Shown: positions 22,180 to 34,313, counted from the first letter of the stretch. The stretch is 64,000 bases of DNA from Apostichopus japonicus (GCF_037975245.1 NC_092568.1:15149501-15213500); one strand, 5' to 3'. Numbers and translations are program-made. The notes: generated by a model from the sequence alone, not told the origin.

Positions 22180-22371
22180 CTATAATACGATACGGCGCGA
22201 TATACACGGTACGATATGGGACGTAATATACAGTAGTCTACCGGTCATATGTGTTCGGAACGTGTTCTATTTCTGTGGTAATTGTATTTCATTTGATTTC
22301 CCCGCTGCAGTTAGGGCACGTGCGCTCCATGTTCACATATTTTTCAGTGCGGAATAGCGCCTCAAAATCAA

Positions 22372-22578
22372 TCGAGACAAACTTGATCGAGGCAACAAAC
22401 TCGATCGAGGCAACAAACTCGATCGAGGCAACAAACTCGATCGAGGCAACAAACTCGATCGAGGCAACAAACTCGATCGAGGCAACAAACTCGATCGAGG
22501 CAACAAACTCGATCGAGGCAACAAACTCGATCGAGGCAACAAACTCGATCGAGGCAACAAACTCGATCGAGACAACAA
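22372..22578. repeat. 18-bp CTCGATCGAG minisatellite, unit 1 (11 repeats)
   Basis: Tandem CTCGATCGAGGCAACAAA; the first ten bases are a perfect palindrome. As 18 is a multiple of three and no frame has a stop, several frames on both strands stay open (SIEATN and LLPRSS-type repeats); none is likely to be a gene. Confidence 0.95.
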
Positions 22579-22589
22579 AATACATTGCC

Positions 22590-23414
22590 CTTTTGGCGTT
22601 CCATAAAAATTTAAATAGCTTCTAATGATTGTGGGTTTGATAGGAAGTTTATGTACACTTTTAAGCCCAACTTCAACAGCAGTATGATCACTATTTAAAA
22701 TGTTATCAACAACACACACTTCAGTAAGTTCTAGGGCGGTAGTAAATACCAAATCAATAACAGTTCCGGCAGAGTGATCATCCAAGGAAGGGCGAGTAAT
22801 GTAGTGACGAGTTGATCAAAACCATAGTCATACATCAAAGCTGCAAGCTCCGCAGAATTCTGACTCGATTCATCAGTCCAATCAATGTTAAAGTCGCCAC
22901 CCAAGACAATTCCGGCATACCTCGTTGCATCGATTTTGTTCAGGCTTTCATCAAGGCGCATGAAAATATGTTGATCAGCATTAGGAGGCCTATAAACAAT
23001 ACCTATCAACCACTTCCTTTTATTAAGAAGAATCTCAATCCATCGCAAATCAACTTCAGTAGATGCAAAACAGGGTTTGTGGATGGGCTCCAAGAATGAT
23101 GCAATGGCTGGAAGAACACCACCACCTCTAGTCCCACGATCTTTCCTGAAAATGGTAAAATCTGAGTGAAAGCCGAGTTCACTGGTTTCAAAAGCTTCTG
23201 ACAGCCAGGTTTCATTGATGCAAATAAGATAGTAGGAATGGCATGCTAAATGTGCTTGAAGATCATGGGCCTTCAACCGTAAACTACGGGCATTTAGGAA
23301 AATACCACTTTGGCCACGATTTCTATGGTTGATATGCGGCGATAAAATACTAGAGTTATCAAAATCTTCGGTAACTCGAATTGATTGTCCATCGAAAGGA
23401 GTAAGCAAGTACAC
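22590..23414 (-). pseudogene. Truncated LINE endonuclease, frameshifted, unit 1
   Basis: The minus-strand frame contains the endonuclease/exonuclease/phosphatase blocks of a CR1/L2-like retrotransposon: GIFLNARSL, LICINETWLSE, FRKDRGTRGGGV, GIVYRPPN and GGDFNIDW. Near 22785-22790 the frame shifts, and the last catalytic block SDHTAVEV lies in the other frame. The reverse transcriptase is absent: after GTPKG the sequence runs into the 18-bp minisatellite. It is a dead 5' fragment of ORF2. It lies between two host exons of the array unit, so it is probably an old insertion. Confidence 0.85.
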
Positions 23415-23508
23415 ACTTCTGACACACCACCAATTGTTAATAAAGTATATGCCATTGAGTATCGGGAAGGTCCAGGACGGATAGAAATCTACTAAGGAAA
23501 AGTTCTTG

Positions 23509-23785
23509 ATGTCGGAGGTAAGCTTAACCTTTTCTCATTGAACTATACTCTCCTATGAATATTGTTTTCATGACGAAATAGGTTTACTGTGACTAGTGGG
23601 TCACAGTTTTGCCTAGGTCCTACACAGTTCGTGTTTTTAGTGTCACACATGAACTGTGCAAGTACTGCAGAATGATATCTCTTCCGTGGAGACCCTGCCT
23701 GATAAAGAATTAGGAGAGTTTGACCTACAACGGAGGAGGATCAAGCAGCTGGAGAGGGAAAAGGGAAATTTGCAGGCACAAATTG
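23509..23785 (+). CDS. Start of a coiled-coil gene (two exons), unit 1
   Basis: A candidate first coding exon ATG TCG GAG (23509-23517) is followed at once by donor GTAAGC. After acceptor GTACTGCAG, exon 2 runs 23671-23785 and ends at donor GTGAGT (phase 1). Joined, the product starts MSENDISSVETLPDKELGEF and continues DLQRRRIKQLEREKGNLQA with heptad spacing typical of a coiled coil. No family recognised. Both exons are present in all three array units. A phase-compatible coiled-coil exon lies at 46786. Confidence 0.5.
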
Positions 23786-24189
23786 GTGAGTGGCATTTCT
23801 TGTGGTCATGTAATTGCTATATGAGCAATTATGTCACCAGATATTGTGACGCCCGGATGAGCGTCACGTAAACGCCTCCGTACATGTTTGGTATCACTGC
23901 TGGAGTAGTTGTCGTACTTGTGTGTATTGTTCTCTGGGGGTCTGTTTGATCTAATATCATTTATATATATATATAGTGAAATGTTGTAGTTTCACGTGCT
24001 ATTTTATTCCTTTGTTTCCGTCTCCCTTTCAGCCGTCCACCTCTCGTGACAATAGTCTGGTTCCTCCGTAGCTATGTGGAATGTTCGAGCCACGCGAAGA
24101 TTCGAGGTTTCGAGTCAGTATTTGTATAAGGGCATTTGTAATTTTGGTTCTCAAGAGTGTGTTACTTTTATTGGTGATAGCCGCTGCTC

Positions 24190-24456
24190 AGTGAGGTCCG
24201 TTGGCCTGTTCGTTAAGTAAGTTGTATAGTGATATTCCCTCAAGCAGGAACTCGCGAAAGAAGCCATGGAGGCTTATAGACTCGCAAGCTGACCGTAGCC
24301 AATCTCTCGGCACACATCCATTTAACGTCCATGTCGGGAAGTTGTTATTGAACAACACCCTTGCCAGACGACACACATTGCTGTCGGCGGGGAATCGAAC
24401 CGGGGATCTCATGACTGGGAGACGCCGGCGTTAACCACTAGGCTATACACTCTGCC
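24190..24456 (-). mobile_element. tRNA-derived SINE, unit 1
   Basis: On the minus strand the head reads GCAGAGTGTATAGCCTAGTG, GTTAACGCC ... GATCCCCGGTTCGATTCCCC. It has an A-box-like TAGCCTAGTGGTTAACG and a perfect B box GGTTCGATTCC, followed by a tRNA-unrelated body of about 190 bp. RNA polymerase III promoter boxes plus an unrelated body identify a SINE rather than a tRNA gene. The 3' limit is approximate. Confidence 0.75.
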
Positions 24457-25323
24457 TATAAGTTAAGTGTTCTTTTATAGTTTAGGGAAGTCCGAGTCCT
24501 TTTTCTTATACTATTGTGGGCGTATTTCCCCGTTTGTCTGAATCCCTTTAAATTATTACTTTAAACCCATTACAAGTTTGGGAACAGGGTGTTTGCATCG
24601 GACGATATTATCGCTTCACCCTGCGGGATTATTTTTGTATTTGTGGCTCGAGGGTGGCCTCGTTTCGGGTTGAATTTGCCCCGAGGCAACGCCCCTACGT
24701 ATTGTAGATTAGAACTCGTAAGTATACGTTTGGCCTCGGACTTCGCAGGTACGTCTCACTATTATTTACGTAAATTATAAGCTGAGATTTATGTGGATTT
24801 GCATTGTTATTAATTCAATATTAGATAACAGGTTAAGGTGTCAGTTGGGCAGTTTATTTCTTTCTCTCATTAACTTCTTTAGTGAATTAATGCCTATTGG
24901 CAATTGGAAATGAGCTTATGGGCATCCGTAGAATCTAAAACTCAAAACTGCAAACTCGAACATATTTGTATTGGCTTCAACGTGCCGCTCGGAAACCTTA
25001 CTTTGCTTGCAAAAAGGTGTACTTTGTATTACAGCGGTTCTATTGGACGTTTTCCGTCGTATTTATTTCAGATTGGATGTAGTTTCGCTTTGACCAGGCA
25101 GCTTTTATGAAACTAAACAGTTGGTCTTGATAGATTTTTTACTATGACCAATGCGAAATAATTGTGTAAACGGTCTTAGTTTGGCAGTGAGTTCACGAGC
25201 TTTTGTCTGGGTCGGCTTTTGATCTCTTTTTGTAGTCTCTTTCACCAGTTTCAGCATAGCTAGGCCTTAAAAGTAACGTTCGACTTTCGTCACGTTTATG
25301 ATTATGGGACTTGAACAAACCTG
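24457..25323. other. Non-repetitive part of array unit, no gene seen
   Basis: Between the SINE and the TTTTACC element I find no exon that I can support. Short plus-strand frames at 24589-24780 and 24904-25110 have no recognisable motif. The same holds at 29721-30587 and 34985-35851. Confidence 0.5.
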
Positions 25324-25997
25324 GCTACCCAGGAAAAAAAATTCCATACCCCACTTTTACCACGGTAAAACCGGGGTAAAACCGCGGTAAATTTGTTGTA
25401 CATTACCACGGTGTTCTGGCCCTATGGACCCGGTTAACCGCAGTAAATTACCACAAATTTACCATGGTTTTACCTCGCTTTTACCACAATATTACCGCAA
25501 TTTACCATGGTGTAACCCTACTCTACCGCTCTTTTACTACACTTTTACCACGCTTTTACCCTAAATTTACCACAGTTTTACCGTTCTTTCACCCCAATTT
25601 TACCGTATATTTACCACGCTTTTTCCATAGTTTTACCTCAATTTATACCATACTTTAACCACGCTTTAACCGTTCTTTTTACCCCAAGTTTACCATGGTT
25701 TTACCGTAGATTTGCCACGCTCTTACTACAATTATACCACAGTTTTATCGTTCTTTTACCCCAATTTTACCGTATTTTTACCACTTTTTTTCCTTAGTTT
25801 TACCTCAATTTACCATACTTTTACCAGGCTTTTACCGCAGTTTACCATTCTCTTACCCCAATTTTACCATGGTTTTACCGTAGATTTACCACGCTTTTAC
25901 CTTAGTTTACCATGACTGTACACTATTTGTAGGACAGTTTTACCTCACATTGAGCATGATTTTGTCCTAATATCAATCAGCATGTACACCATAAATT
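25324..25997. mobile_element. Left half of TTTTACC element, unit 1
   Basis: Begins GCTACCCAGGAAAAAAAATT and continues as a dense array of TTTTACC words with some GGTAAAA. It is cut off at the unit junction, so the right half and right terminal repeat are missing here. Compare the complete element at 35852-37221. Confidence 0.8.
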
Positions 25998-26632
25998 TGT
26001 AAGTTGGGTATGCTATATGAACTAAGCTATCAGTATATTAAACAACGAAGTGATTAATTGCAGGGCAGCCCGGCGAATAATGTACACAGACACCTTATTC
26101 GCGGGGCTGTGACGATTTTGAAAAAAGGTTCATTATTAGGTTTTGCTTTTGATACCAGTCAGTTTAGGGGCCTTGAAAAAGCCAACTTTCTGGGCCCAAA
26201 TAGTCTTAGTCACTTAATAAGCTAATTTTTGGAACCCCAGCAGTTCAATTTTAAAAGCTTATTTAAATGGAGCAATATCTTGGAACTCCCCAAAAGCCGA
26301 CATTGCCTGAAAGCCAATATGGTCAAGGGTGTGACACTCCCCCCCCCCCCTTCCCACACCTTTACATGCAAATGAGCAGTCACTCTGCCAAAACAATGGT
26401 GAAAATGAGGGATGACATTTTTTATGTTGGCGGTACTAATGCTAGACTGGTTCAATCTTAAGGCCCTAGGCTCCCAAACCAATCCTTACAGCATTAAGAT
26501 AGGAATCCAAAAGGCCCAAAAAATTTTCTCAAAATATAGGGGCTCCCAATTAAGACTCTCAAAAAGATAGATGGTGCCCAAAAGCAAACTCGAATAGCCC
26601 CAAAAGTTACTGAGCCAGTTAACCCAGTCTAA

Positions 26633-26902
26633 GGCTGCCCTGTGAATAAGGTGTATGTGCATGGCTATGCGCAAGGCAGCCCTGCAAATAAGATGCTTGT
26701 GTCTGGCTATTCGCAGGGCAACCCTGCAAATAAGGTGTCTGTGTCCGGCTGTTCGCAGGTCAGCCCTGTTAATAAGGTGTCTGTGTTCGGCTGTTCGCAG
26801 GGCTGCCCTGTGAATAAGATACTTGTGTCCGGCTATTCGCAGGGCTGCCCTGCGAATAAGGTGTATGTGTCTGGCTATTCGCAGGGCTGCCCTGTGAATA
26901 AG
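26633..26902. repeat. 42-bp hairpin minisatellite, unit 2
   Basis: Same array as 21387-21656 in the second tandem unit, with the same number and order of variant repeats. Confidence 0.9.
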
Positions 26903-27347
26903 CCCCACCATTAAACAAGGTGCCCGAATACTGATGGTTCCCGAATACTGCGGACCTAACAATACGTTCCAATATTACCGTAGCAACGTCTTCGTTACTT
27001 CGTTTAGTCTTCTTTGCCTTTCGTTCGGTAATCTGATAAGCTACGTTAGTACACTACAACTGCTTAATCAGTTGTAGGAACTAGGCCTAAGCTTTGGTTG
27101 TTATTTTACCCTAAAATTCTGGTAAAAACAGTCATGTTTTTATAAGGATATTATCGTAATATTACTGTAGGCCTTGTGTAGGTATAGGTACGGTGTGCCT
27201 GCTCATAGGCGCTTGTTCCATATATCTAGGCCTAGCCTAGGCCTATAACGTTAAGAGCAGTAAACGGGGCCCATTTAGCAAACGTAAACTTGCAATGCAT
27301 TGGTAGGCCTAACCTAGGCTAGGCCCTACCTGTTAAACATGACTCAC

Positions 27348-27425
27348 CCCTTCTCTTTTGAATTTGTCGATGATCGGCTGACATACCCCAATCTGGTGAG
27401 GATCGCTTCCATATTGGCCATGAAC
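27348..27425 (-). CDS. Duplicate of HECT exon 1 candidate, copy 2
   Basis: Copy of 22102-22179 in array unit 2, with donor and frame intact. It could be spliced to the same downstream exons, or skipped. Confidence 0.45.
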
Positions 27426-27617
27426 CTATAATACGATACGGCGCGATATACACGGTACGATATGGGACGTAATATACAGTAGTCTACCGGTCATATGTGT
27501 TCGGAACGTGTTCTATTTCTGTGGTAATTGTATTTCATTTGATTTCCCCGCTGCAGTTAGGGCACGTGCGCTCCATGTTCACATATTTTTCAGTGCGGAA
27601 TAGCGCCTCAAAATCAA

Positions 27618-27842
27618 TCGAGACAAACTTGATCGAGGCAACAAACTCGATCGAGGCAACAAACTCGATCGAGGCAACAAACTCGATCGAGGCAACAAAC
27701 TCGATCGAGGCAACAAACTCGATCGAGGCAACAAACTCGATCGAGGCAACAAACTCGATCGAGGCAACAAACTCGATCGAGGCAACAAACTCGATCGAGG
27801 CAACAAACTCGATCGAGGCAACAAACTCGATCGAGACAACAA
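27618..27842. repeat. 18-bp CTCGATCGAG minisatellite, unit 2 (12 repeats)
   Basis: As in unit 1 with one more 18-bp repeat. Confidence 0.95.
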
Positions 27843-27853
27843 AATACATTGCC

Positions 27854-28678
27854 CTTTTGGCGTTCCATAAAAATTTAAATAGCTTCTAATGATTGTGGGT
27901 TTGATAGGAAGTTTATGTACACTTTTAAGCCCAACTTCAACAGCAGTATGATCACTATTTAAAATGTTATCAACAACACACACTTCAGTAAGTTCTAGGG
28001 CGGTAGTAAATACCAAATCAATAACAGTTCCGGCAGAGTGATCATCCAAGGAAGGGCGAGTAATGTAGTGACGAGTTGATCAAAACCATAGTCATACATC
28101 AAAGCTGCAAGCTCCGCAGAATTCTGACTCGATTCATCAGTCCAATCAATGTTAAAGTCGCCACCCAAGACAATTCCGGCATACCTCGTTGCATCGATTT
28201 TGTTCAGGCTTTCATCAAGGCGCATGAAAATATGTTGATCAGCATTAGGAGGCCTATAAACAATACCTATCAACCACTTCCTTTTATTAAGAAGAATCTC
28301 AATCCATCGCAAATCAACTTCAGTAGATGCAAAACAGGGTTTGTGGATGGGCTCCAAGAATGATGCAATGGCTGGAAGAACACCACCACCTCTAGACCCA
28401 CGATCTTTCCTGAAAATGGTAAAATCTGAGTGAAAGCCGAGTTCACTGGTTTCAAAAGCTTCTGACAGCCAGGTTTCATTGATGCAAATAAGATAGTAGG
28501 AATGGCATGCTAAATGTGCTTGAAGATCATGGGCCTTCAACCGTAAACTACGGGCATTTAGGAAAATACCACTTTGGCCACGATTTCTATGGTTGATATG
28601 CGGCGATAAAATACTAGAGTTATCAAAATCTTCGGTAACTCGAATTGATTGTCCATCGAAAGGAGTAAGCAAGTACAC
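27854..28678 (-). pseudogene. Truncated LINE endonuclease, frameshifted, unit 2
   Basis: Copy in array unit 2. It carries the same frameshift, plus one substitution (RGSRGGGV in place of RGTRGGGV), so the damage came before the tandem duplication. Confidence 0.85.
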
Positions 28679-28772
28679 ACTTCTGACACACCACCAATTG
28701 TTAATAAAGTATATGCCATTGAGTATCGGGAAGGTCCAGGACGGATAGAAATCTACTAAGGAAAAGTTCTTG

Positions 28773-29049
28773 ATGTCGGAGGTAAGCTTAACCTTTTCTC
28801 ATTGAACTATACTCTCCTATGAATATTGTTTTCATGACGAAATAGGTTTACTGTGACTAGTGGGTCACAGTTTTGCCTAGGTCCTACACAGTTCGTGTTT
28901 TTAGTGTCACACATGAACTGTGCAAGTACTGCAGAATGATATCTCTTCCGTGGAGACCCTGCCTGATAAAGAATTAGGAGAGTTTGACCTACAACGGAGG
29001 AGGATCAAGCAGCTGGAGAGGGAAAAGGGAAATTTGCAGGCACAAATTG
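28773..29049 (+). CDS. Start of a coiled-coil gene (two exons), unit 2
   Basis: Copy of 23509-23785 (exons 28773-28781 and 28935-29049), with splice sites kept. Confidence 0.45.
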
Positions 29050-29453
29050 GTGAGTGGCATTTCTTGTGGTCATGTAATTGCTATATGAGCAATTATGTCA
29101 CCAGATATTGTGACGCCCGGATGAGCGTCACGTAAACGCCTCCGTACATGTTTGGTATCACTGCTGGAGTAGTTGTCGTACTTGTGTGTATTGTTCTCTG
29201 GGGGTCTGTTTGATCTAATATCATTTATATATATATATAGTGAAATGTTGTAGTTTCACGTGCTATTTTATTCCTTTGTTTCCGTCTCCCTTTCAGCCGT
29301 CCACCTCTCGTGACAATAGTCTGGTTCCTCCGTAGCTATGTGGAATGTTCGAGCCACGCGAAGATTCGAGGTTTCGAGTCAGTATTTGTATAAGGGCATT
29401 TGTAATTTTGGTTCTCAAGAGTGTGTTACTTTTATTGGTGATAGCCGCTGCTC

Positions 29454-29720
29454 AGTGAGGTCCGTTGGCCTGTTCGTTAAGTAAGTTGTATAGTGATATT
29501 CCCTCAAGCAGGAACTCGCGAAAGAAGCCATGGAGGCTTATAGACTCGCAAGCTGACCGTAGCCAATCTCTCGGCACACATCCATTTAACGTCCATGTCG
29601 GGAAGTTGTTATTGAACAACACCCTTGCCAGACGACACACATTGCTGTCGGCGGGGAATCGAACCGGGGATCTCATGACTGGGAGACGCCGGCGTTAACC
29701 ACTAGGCTATACACTCTGCC
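29454..29720 (-). mobile_element. tRNA-derived SINE, unit 2
   Basis: Copy of the SINE at 24190-24456 in array unit 2. Confidence 0.75.
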
Positions 29721-30587
29721 TATAAGTTAAGTGTTCTTTTATAGTTTAGGGAAGTCCGAGTCCTTTTTCTTATACTATTGTGGGCGTATTTCCCCGTTTG
29801 TCTGAATCCCTTTAAATTATTACTTTAAACCCATTACAAGTTTGGGAACAGGGTGTTTGCATCGGACGATATTATCGCTTCACCCTGCGGGATTATTTTT
29901 GTATTTGTGGCTCGAGGGTGGCCTCGTTTCGGGTTGAATTTGCCCCGAGGCAACGCCCCTACGTATTGTAGATTAGAACTCGTAAGTATACGTTTGGCCT
30001 CGGACTTCGCAGGTACGTCTCACTATTATTTACGTAAATTATAAGCTGAGATTTATGTGGATTTGCATTGTTATTAATTCAATATTAGATAACAGGTTAA
30101 GGTGTCAGTTGGGCAGTTTATTTCTTTCTCTCATTAACTTCTTTAGTGAATTAATGCCTATTGGCAATTGGAAATGAGCTTATGGGCATCCGTAGAATCT
30201 AAAACTCAAAACTGCAAACTCGAACATATTTGTATTGGCTTCAACGTGCCGCTCGGAAACCTTACTTTGCTTGCAAAAAGGTGTACTTTGTATTACAGCG
30301 GTTCTATTGGACGTTTTCCGTCGTATTTATTTCAGATTGGATGTAGTTTCGCTTTGACCAGGCAGCTTTTATGAAACTAAACAGTTGGTCTTGATAGATT
30401 TTTTACTATGACCAATGCGAAATAATTGTGTAAACGGTCTTAGTTTGGCAGTGAGTTCACGAGCTTTTGTCTGGGTCGGCTTTTGATCTCTTTTTGTAGT
30501 CTCTTTCACCAGTTTCAGCATAGCTAGGCCTTAAAAGTAACGTTCGACTTTCGTCACGTTTATGATTATGGGACTTGAACAAACCTG

Positions 30588-31261
30588 GCTACCCAGGAAA
30601 AAAAATTCCATACCCCACTTTTACCACGGTAAAACCGGGGTAAAACCGCGGTAAATTTGTTGTACATTACCACGGTGTTCTGGCCCTATGGACCCGGTTA
30701 ACCGCAGTAAATTACCACAAATTTACCATGGTTTTACCTCGCTTTTACCACAATATTACCGCAATTTACCATGGTGTAACCCTACTCTACCGCTCTTTTA
30801 CTACACTTTTACCACGCTTTTACCCTAAATTTACCACAGTTTTACCGTTCTTTCACCCCAATTTTACCGTATATTTACCACGCTTTTTCCATAGTTTTAC
30901 CTCAATTTATACCATACTTTAACCACGCTTTAACCGTTCTTTTTACCCCAAGTTTACCATGGTTTTACCGTAGATTTGCCACGCTCTTACTACAATTATA
31001 CCACAGTTTTATCGTTCTTTTACCCCAATTTTACCGTATTTTTACCACTTTTTTTCCTTAGTTTTACCTCAATTTACCATACTTTTACCAGGCTTTTACC
31101 GCAGTTTACCATTCTCTTACCCCAATTTTACCATGGTTTTACCGTAGATTTACCACGCTTTTACCTTAGTTTACCATGACTGTACACTATTTGTAGGACA
31201 GTTTTACCTCACATTGAGCATGATTTTGTCCTAATATCAATCAGCATGTACACCATAAATT
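30588..31261. mobile_element. Left half of TTTTACC element, unit 2
   Basis: Copy of 25324-25997, again truncated at the unit junction. Confidence 0.8.
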
Positions 31262-31896
31262 TGTAAGTTGGGTATGCTATATGAACTAAGCTATCAGTAT
31301 ATTAAACAACGAAGTGATTAATTGCAGGGCAGCCCGGCGAATAATGTACACAGACACCTTATTCGCGGGGCTGTGACGATTTTGAAAAAAGGTTCATTAT
31401 TAGGTTTTGCTTTTGATACCAGTCAGTTTAGGGGCCTTGAAAAAGCCAACTTTCTGGGCCCAAATAGTCTTAGTCACTTAATAAGCTAATTTTTGGAACC
31501 CCAGCAGTTCAATTTTAAAAGCTTATTTAAATGGAGCAATATCTTGGAACTCCCCAAAAGCCGACATTGCCTGAAAGCCAATATGGTCAAGGGTGTGACA
31601 CTCCCCCCCCCCCCTTCCCACACCTTTACATGCAAATGAGCAGTCACTCTGCCAAAACAATGGTGAAAATGAGGGATGACATTTTTTATGTTGGCGGTAC
31701 TAATGCTAGACTGGTTCAATCTTAAGGCCCTAGGCTCCCAAACCAATCCTTACAGCATTAAGATAGGAATCCAAAAGGCCCAAAAAATTTTCTCAAAATA
31801 TAGGGGCTCCCAATTAAGACTCTCAAAAAGATAGATGGTGCCCAAAAGCAAACTCGAATAGCCCCAAAAGTTACTGAGCCAGTTAACCCAGTCTAA

Positions 31897-32166
31897 GGCT
31901 GCCCTGTGAATAAGGTGTATGCGCATGGCTATGCGCAAGGCAGCCCTGCAAATAAGATGCTTGTGTCTGGCTATTCGCAGGGCAACCCTGCAAATAAGGT
32001 GTCTGTGTCCGGCTGTTCGCAGGTCAGCCCTGTTAATAAGGTGTCTGTGTTCGGCTGTTCGCAGGGCTGCCCTGTGAATAAGATACTTGTGTCCGGCTAT
32101 TCGCAGGGCTGCCCTGCGAATAAGGTGTATGTGTCTGGCTATTCGCAGGGCTGCCCTGTGAATAAG
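31897..32166. repeat. 42-bp hairpin minisatellite, unit 3
   Basis: Same array in the third unit, with one T-to-C change near 31922 in the first repeat. Confidence 0.9.
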
Positions 32167-32611
32167 CCCCACCATTAAACAAGGTGCCCGAATACTGATG
32201 GTTCCCGAATACTGCGGACCTAACAATACGTTCCAATATTACCGTAGCAACGTCTTCGTTACTTCGTTTAGTCTTCTTTGCCTTTCGTTCGGTAATCTGA
32301 TAAGCTACGTTAGTACACTACAACTGCTTAATCAGTTGTAGGAACTAGGCCTAAGCTTTGGTTGTTATTTTACCCTAAAATTCTGGTAAAAACAGTCATG
32401 TTTTTATAAGGATATTATCGTAATATTACTGTAGGCCTTGTGTAGGTATAGGTACGGTGTGCCTGCTCATAGGCGCTTGTTCCATATATCTAGGCCTAGC
32501 CTAGGCCTATAACGTTAAGAGCAGTAAACGGGGCCCATTTAGCAAACGTAAACTTGCAATGCATTGGTAGGCCTAACCTAGGCTAGGCCCTACCTGTTAA
32601 ACATGACTCAC

Positions 32612-32689
32612 CCCTTCTCTTTTGAATTTGTCGATGATCGGCTGACATACCCCAATCTGGTGAGGATCGCTTCCATATTGGCCATGAAC
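32612..32689 (-). CDS. Duplicate of HECT exon 1 candidate, copy 3
   Basis: Copy in array unit 3. If the gene starts further right (beyond 36.6 kb), this copy would be the first one met by the transcript. Confidence 0.45.
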
Positions 32690-32881
32690 CTATAATACGA
32701 TACGGCGCGATATACACGGTACGATATGGGACGTAATATACAGTAGTCTACCGGTCATATGTGTTCGGAACGTGTTCTATTTCTGTGGTAATTGTATTTC
32801 ATTTGATTTCCCCGCTGCAGTTAGGGCACGTGCGCTCCATGTTCACATATTTTTCAGTGCGGAATAGCGCCTCAAAATCAA

Positions 32882-33106
32882 TCGAGACAAACTTGATCGA
32901 GGCAACAAACTCGATCGAGGCAACAAACTCGATCGAGGCAACAAACTCGATCGAGGCAACAAACTCGATCGAGGCAACAAACTCGATCGAGGCAACAAAC
33001 TCGATCGAGGCAACAAACTCGATCGAGGCAACAAACTCGATCGAGGCAACAAACTCGATCGAGGCAACAAACTCGATCGAGGCAACAAACTCGATCGAGA
33101 CAACAA
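32882..33106. repeat. 18-bp CTCGATCGAG minisatellite, unit 3 (12 repeats)
   Basis: Same repeat number as unit 2. Confidence 0.95.
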
Positions 33107-33117
33107 AATACATTGCC

Positions 33118-33942
33118 CTTTTGGCGTTCCATAAAAATTTAAATAGCTTCTAATGATTGTGGGTTTGATAGGAAGTTTATGTACACTTTTAAGCCCAACT
33201 TCAACAGCAGTATGATCACTATTTAAAATGTTATCAACAACACACACTTCAGTAAGTTCTAGGGCGGTAGTAAATACCAAATCAATAACAGTTCCGGCAG
33301 AGTGATCATCCAAGGAAGGGCGAGTAATGTAGTGACGAGTTGATCAAAACCATAGTCATACATCAAAGCTGCAAGCTCCGCAGAATTCTGACTCGATTCA
33401 TCAGTCCAATCAATGTTAAAGTCGCCACCCAAGACAATTCCGGCATACCTCGTTGCATCGATTTTGTTCAGGCTTTCATCAAGGCGCATGAAAATATGTT
33501 GATCAGCATTAGGAGGCCTATAAACAATACCTATCAACCACTTCCTTTTATTAAGAAGAATCTCAATCCATCGCAAATCAACTTCAGTAGATGCAAAACA
33601 GGGTTTGTGGATGGGCTCCAAGAATGATGCAATGGCTGGAAGAACACCACCACCTCTAGTCCCACGATCTTTCCTGAAAATGGTAAAATCTGAGTGAAAG
33701 CCGAGTTCACTGGTTTCAAAAGCTTCTGACAGCCAGGTTTCATTGATGCAAATAAGATAGTAGGAATGGCATGCTAAATGTGCTTGAAGATCATGGGCCT
33801 TCAACCGTAAACTACGGGCATTTAGGAAAATACCACTTTGGCCACGATTTCTATGGTTGATATGCGGCGATAAAATACTAGAGTTATCAAAATCTTCGGT
33901 AACTCGAATTGATTGTCCATCGAAAGGAGTAAGCAAGTACAC
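33118..33942 (-). pseudogene. Truncated LINE endonuclease, frameshifted, unit 3
   Basis: Copy in array unit 3, reading RGTRGGGV like unit 1 and with the same frameshift. Confidence 0.85.
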
Positions 33943-34036
33943 ACTTCTGACACACCACCAATTGTTAATAAAGTATATGCCATTGAGTATCGGGAAGGTC
34001 CAGGACGGATAGAAATCTACTAAGGAAAAGTTCTTG

Positions 34037-34313
34037 ATGTCGGAGGTAAGCTTAACCTTTTCTCATTGAACTATACTCTCCTATGAATATTGTTTTCATG
34101 ACGAAATAGGTTTACTGTGACTAGTGGGTCACAGTTTTGCCTAGGTCCTACACAGTTCGTGTTTTTAGTGTCACACATGAACTGTGCAAGTACTGCAGAA
34201 TGATATCTCTTCCGTGGAGACCCTGCCTGATAAAGAATTAGGAGAGTTTGACCTACAACGGAGGAGGATCAAGCAGCTGGAGAGGGAAAAGGGAAATTTG
34301 CAGGCACAAATTG
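34037..34313 (+). CDS. Start of a coiled-coil gene (two exons), unit 3
   Basis: Copy in unit 3 (exons 34037-34045 and 34199-34313). It is the copy nearest the possible downstream exon at 46786. Confidence 0.45.

Larger units (their letters stand above)
20755..25997. repeat. Tandem array unit 1 (5243 bp)
   Basis: First of three head-to-tail units. It starts with a 74-bp segment (20755-20828, beginning TGTAAGTTGGGTATGC) that recurs at 25998, 31262 and, alone, at 36525. It differs from units 2 and 3 by a few substitutions (for example at about 20885 and 20950), by 9 rather than 12 C at 21096-21104, and by one fewer 18-bp minisatellite unit. The left edge falls in the HECT gene intron between exons 1 and 2. 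Confidence 0.95.
25998..31261. repeat. Tandem array unit 2 (5264 bp)
   Basis: Nearly identical to unit 3. Distinguishing marks are an A at about 28395 (CTAGACCC) where units 1 and 3 have T, and a T in TGTATGTGCATGG where unit 3 has C. Internal landmarks are offset by 5243-5264 from unit 1. Confidence 0.95.

Noticed and set aside
22305-22345. Minus-strand MERTCPNCSGEIK, looking like a zinc-finger start of the HECT gene
   Set aside because: It stops after 13 residues with no GT donor before the stop, so it cannot be joined to the SAM-like exon.
22289-22785. Overlapping open frames with SIEATN, SIEFVA, LLPRSS and CCLDRV repeats
   Set aside because: All arise from an 18-bp minisatellite without stop codons in several frames; they have no codon-use or domain support.
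24388-24456. Functional tRNA gene
   Set aside because: A and B boxes are present, but the sequence between and after them does not close a proper acceptor stem, and a long non-tRNA body follows, so it is a SINE head.
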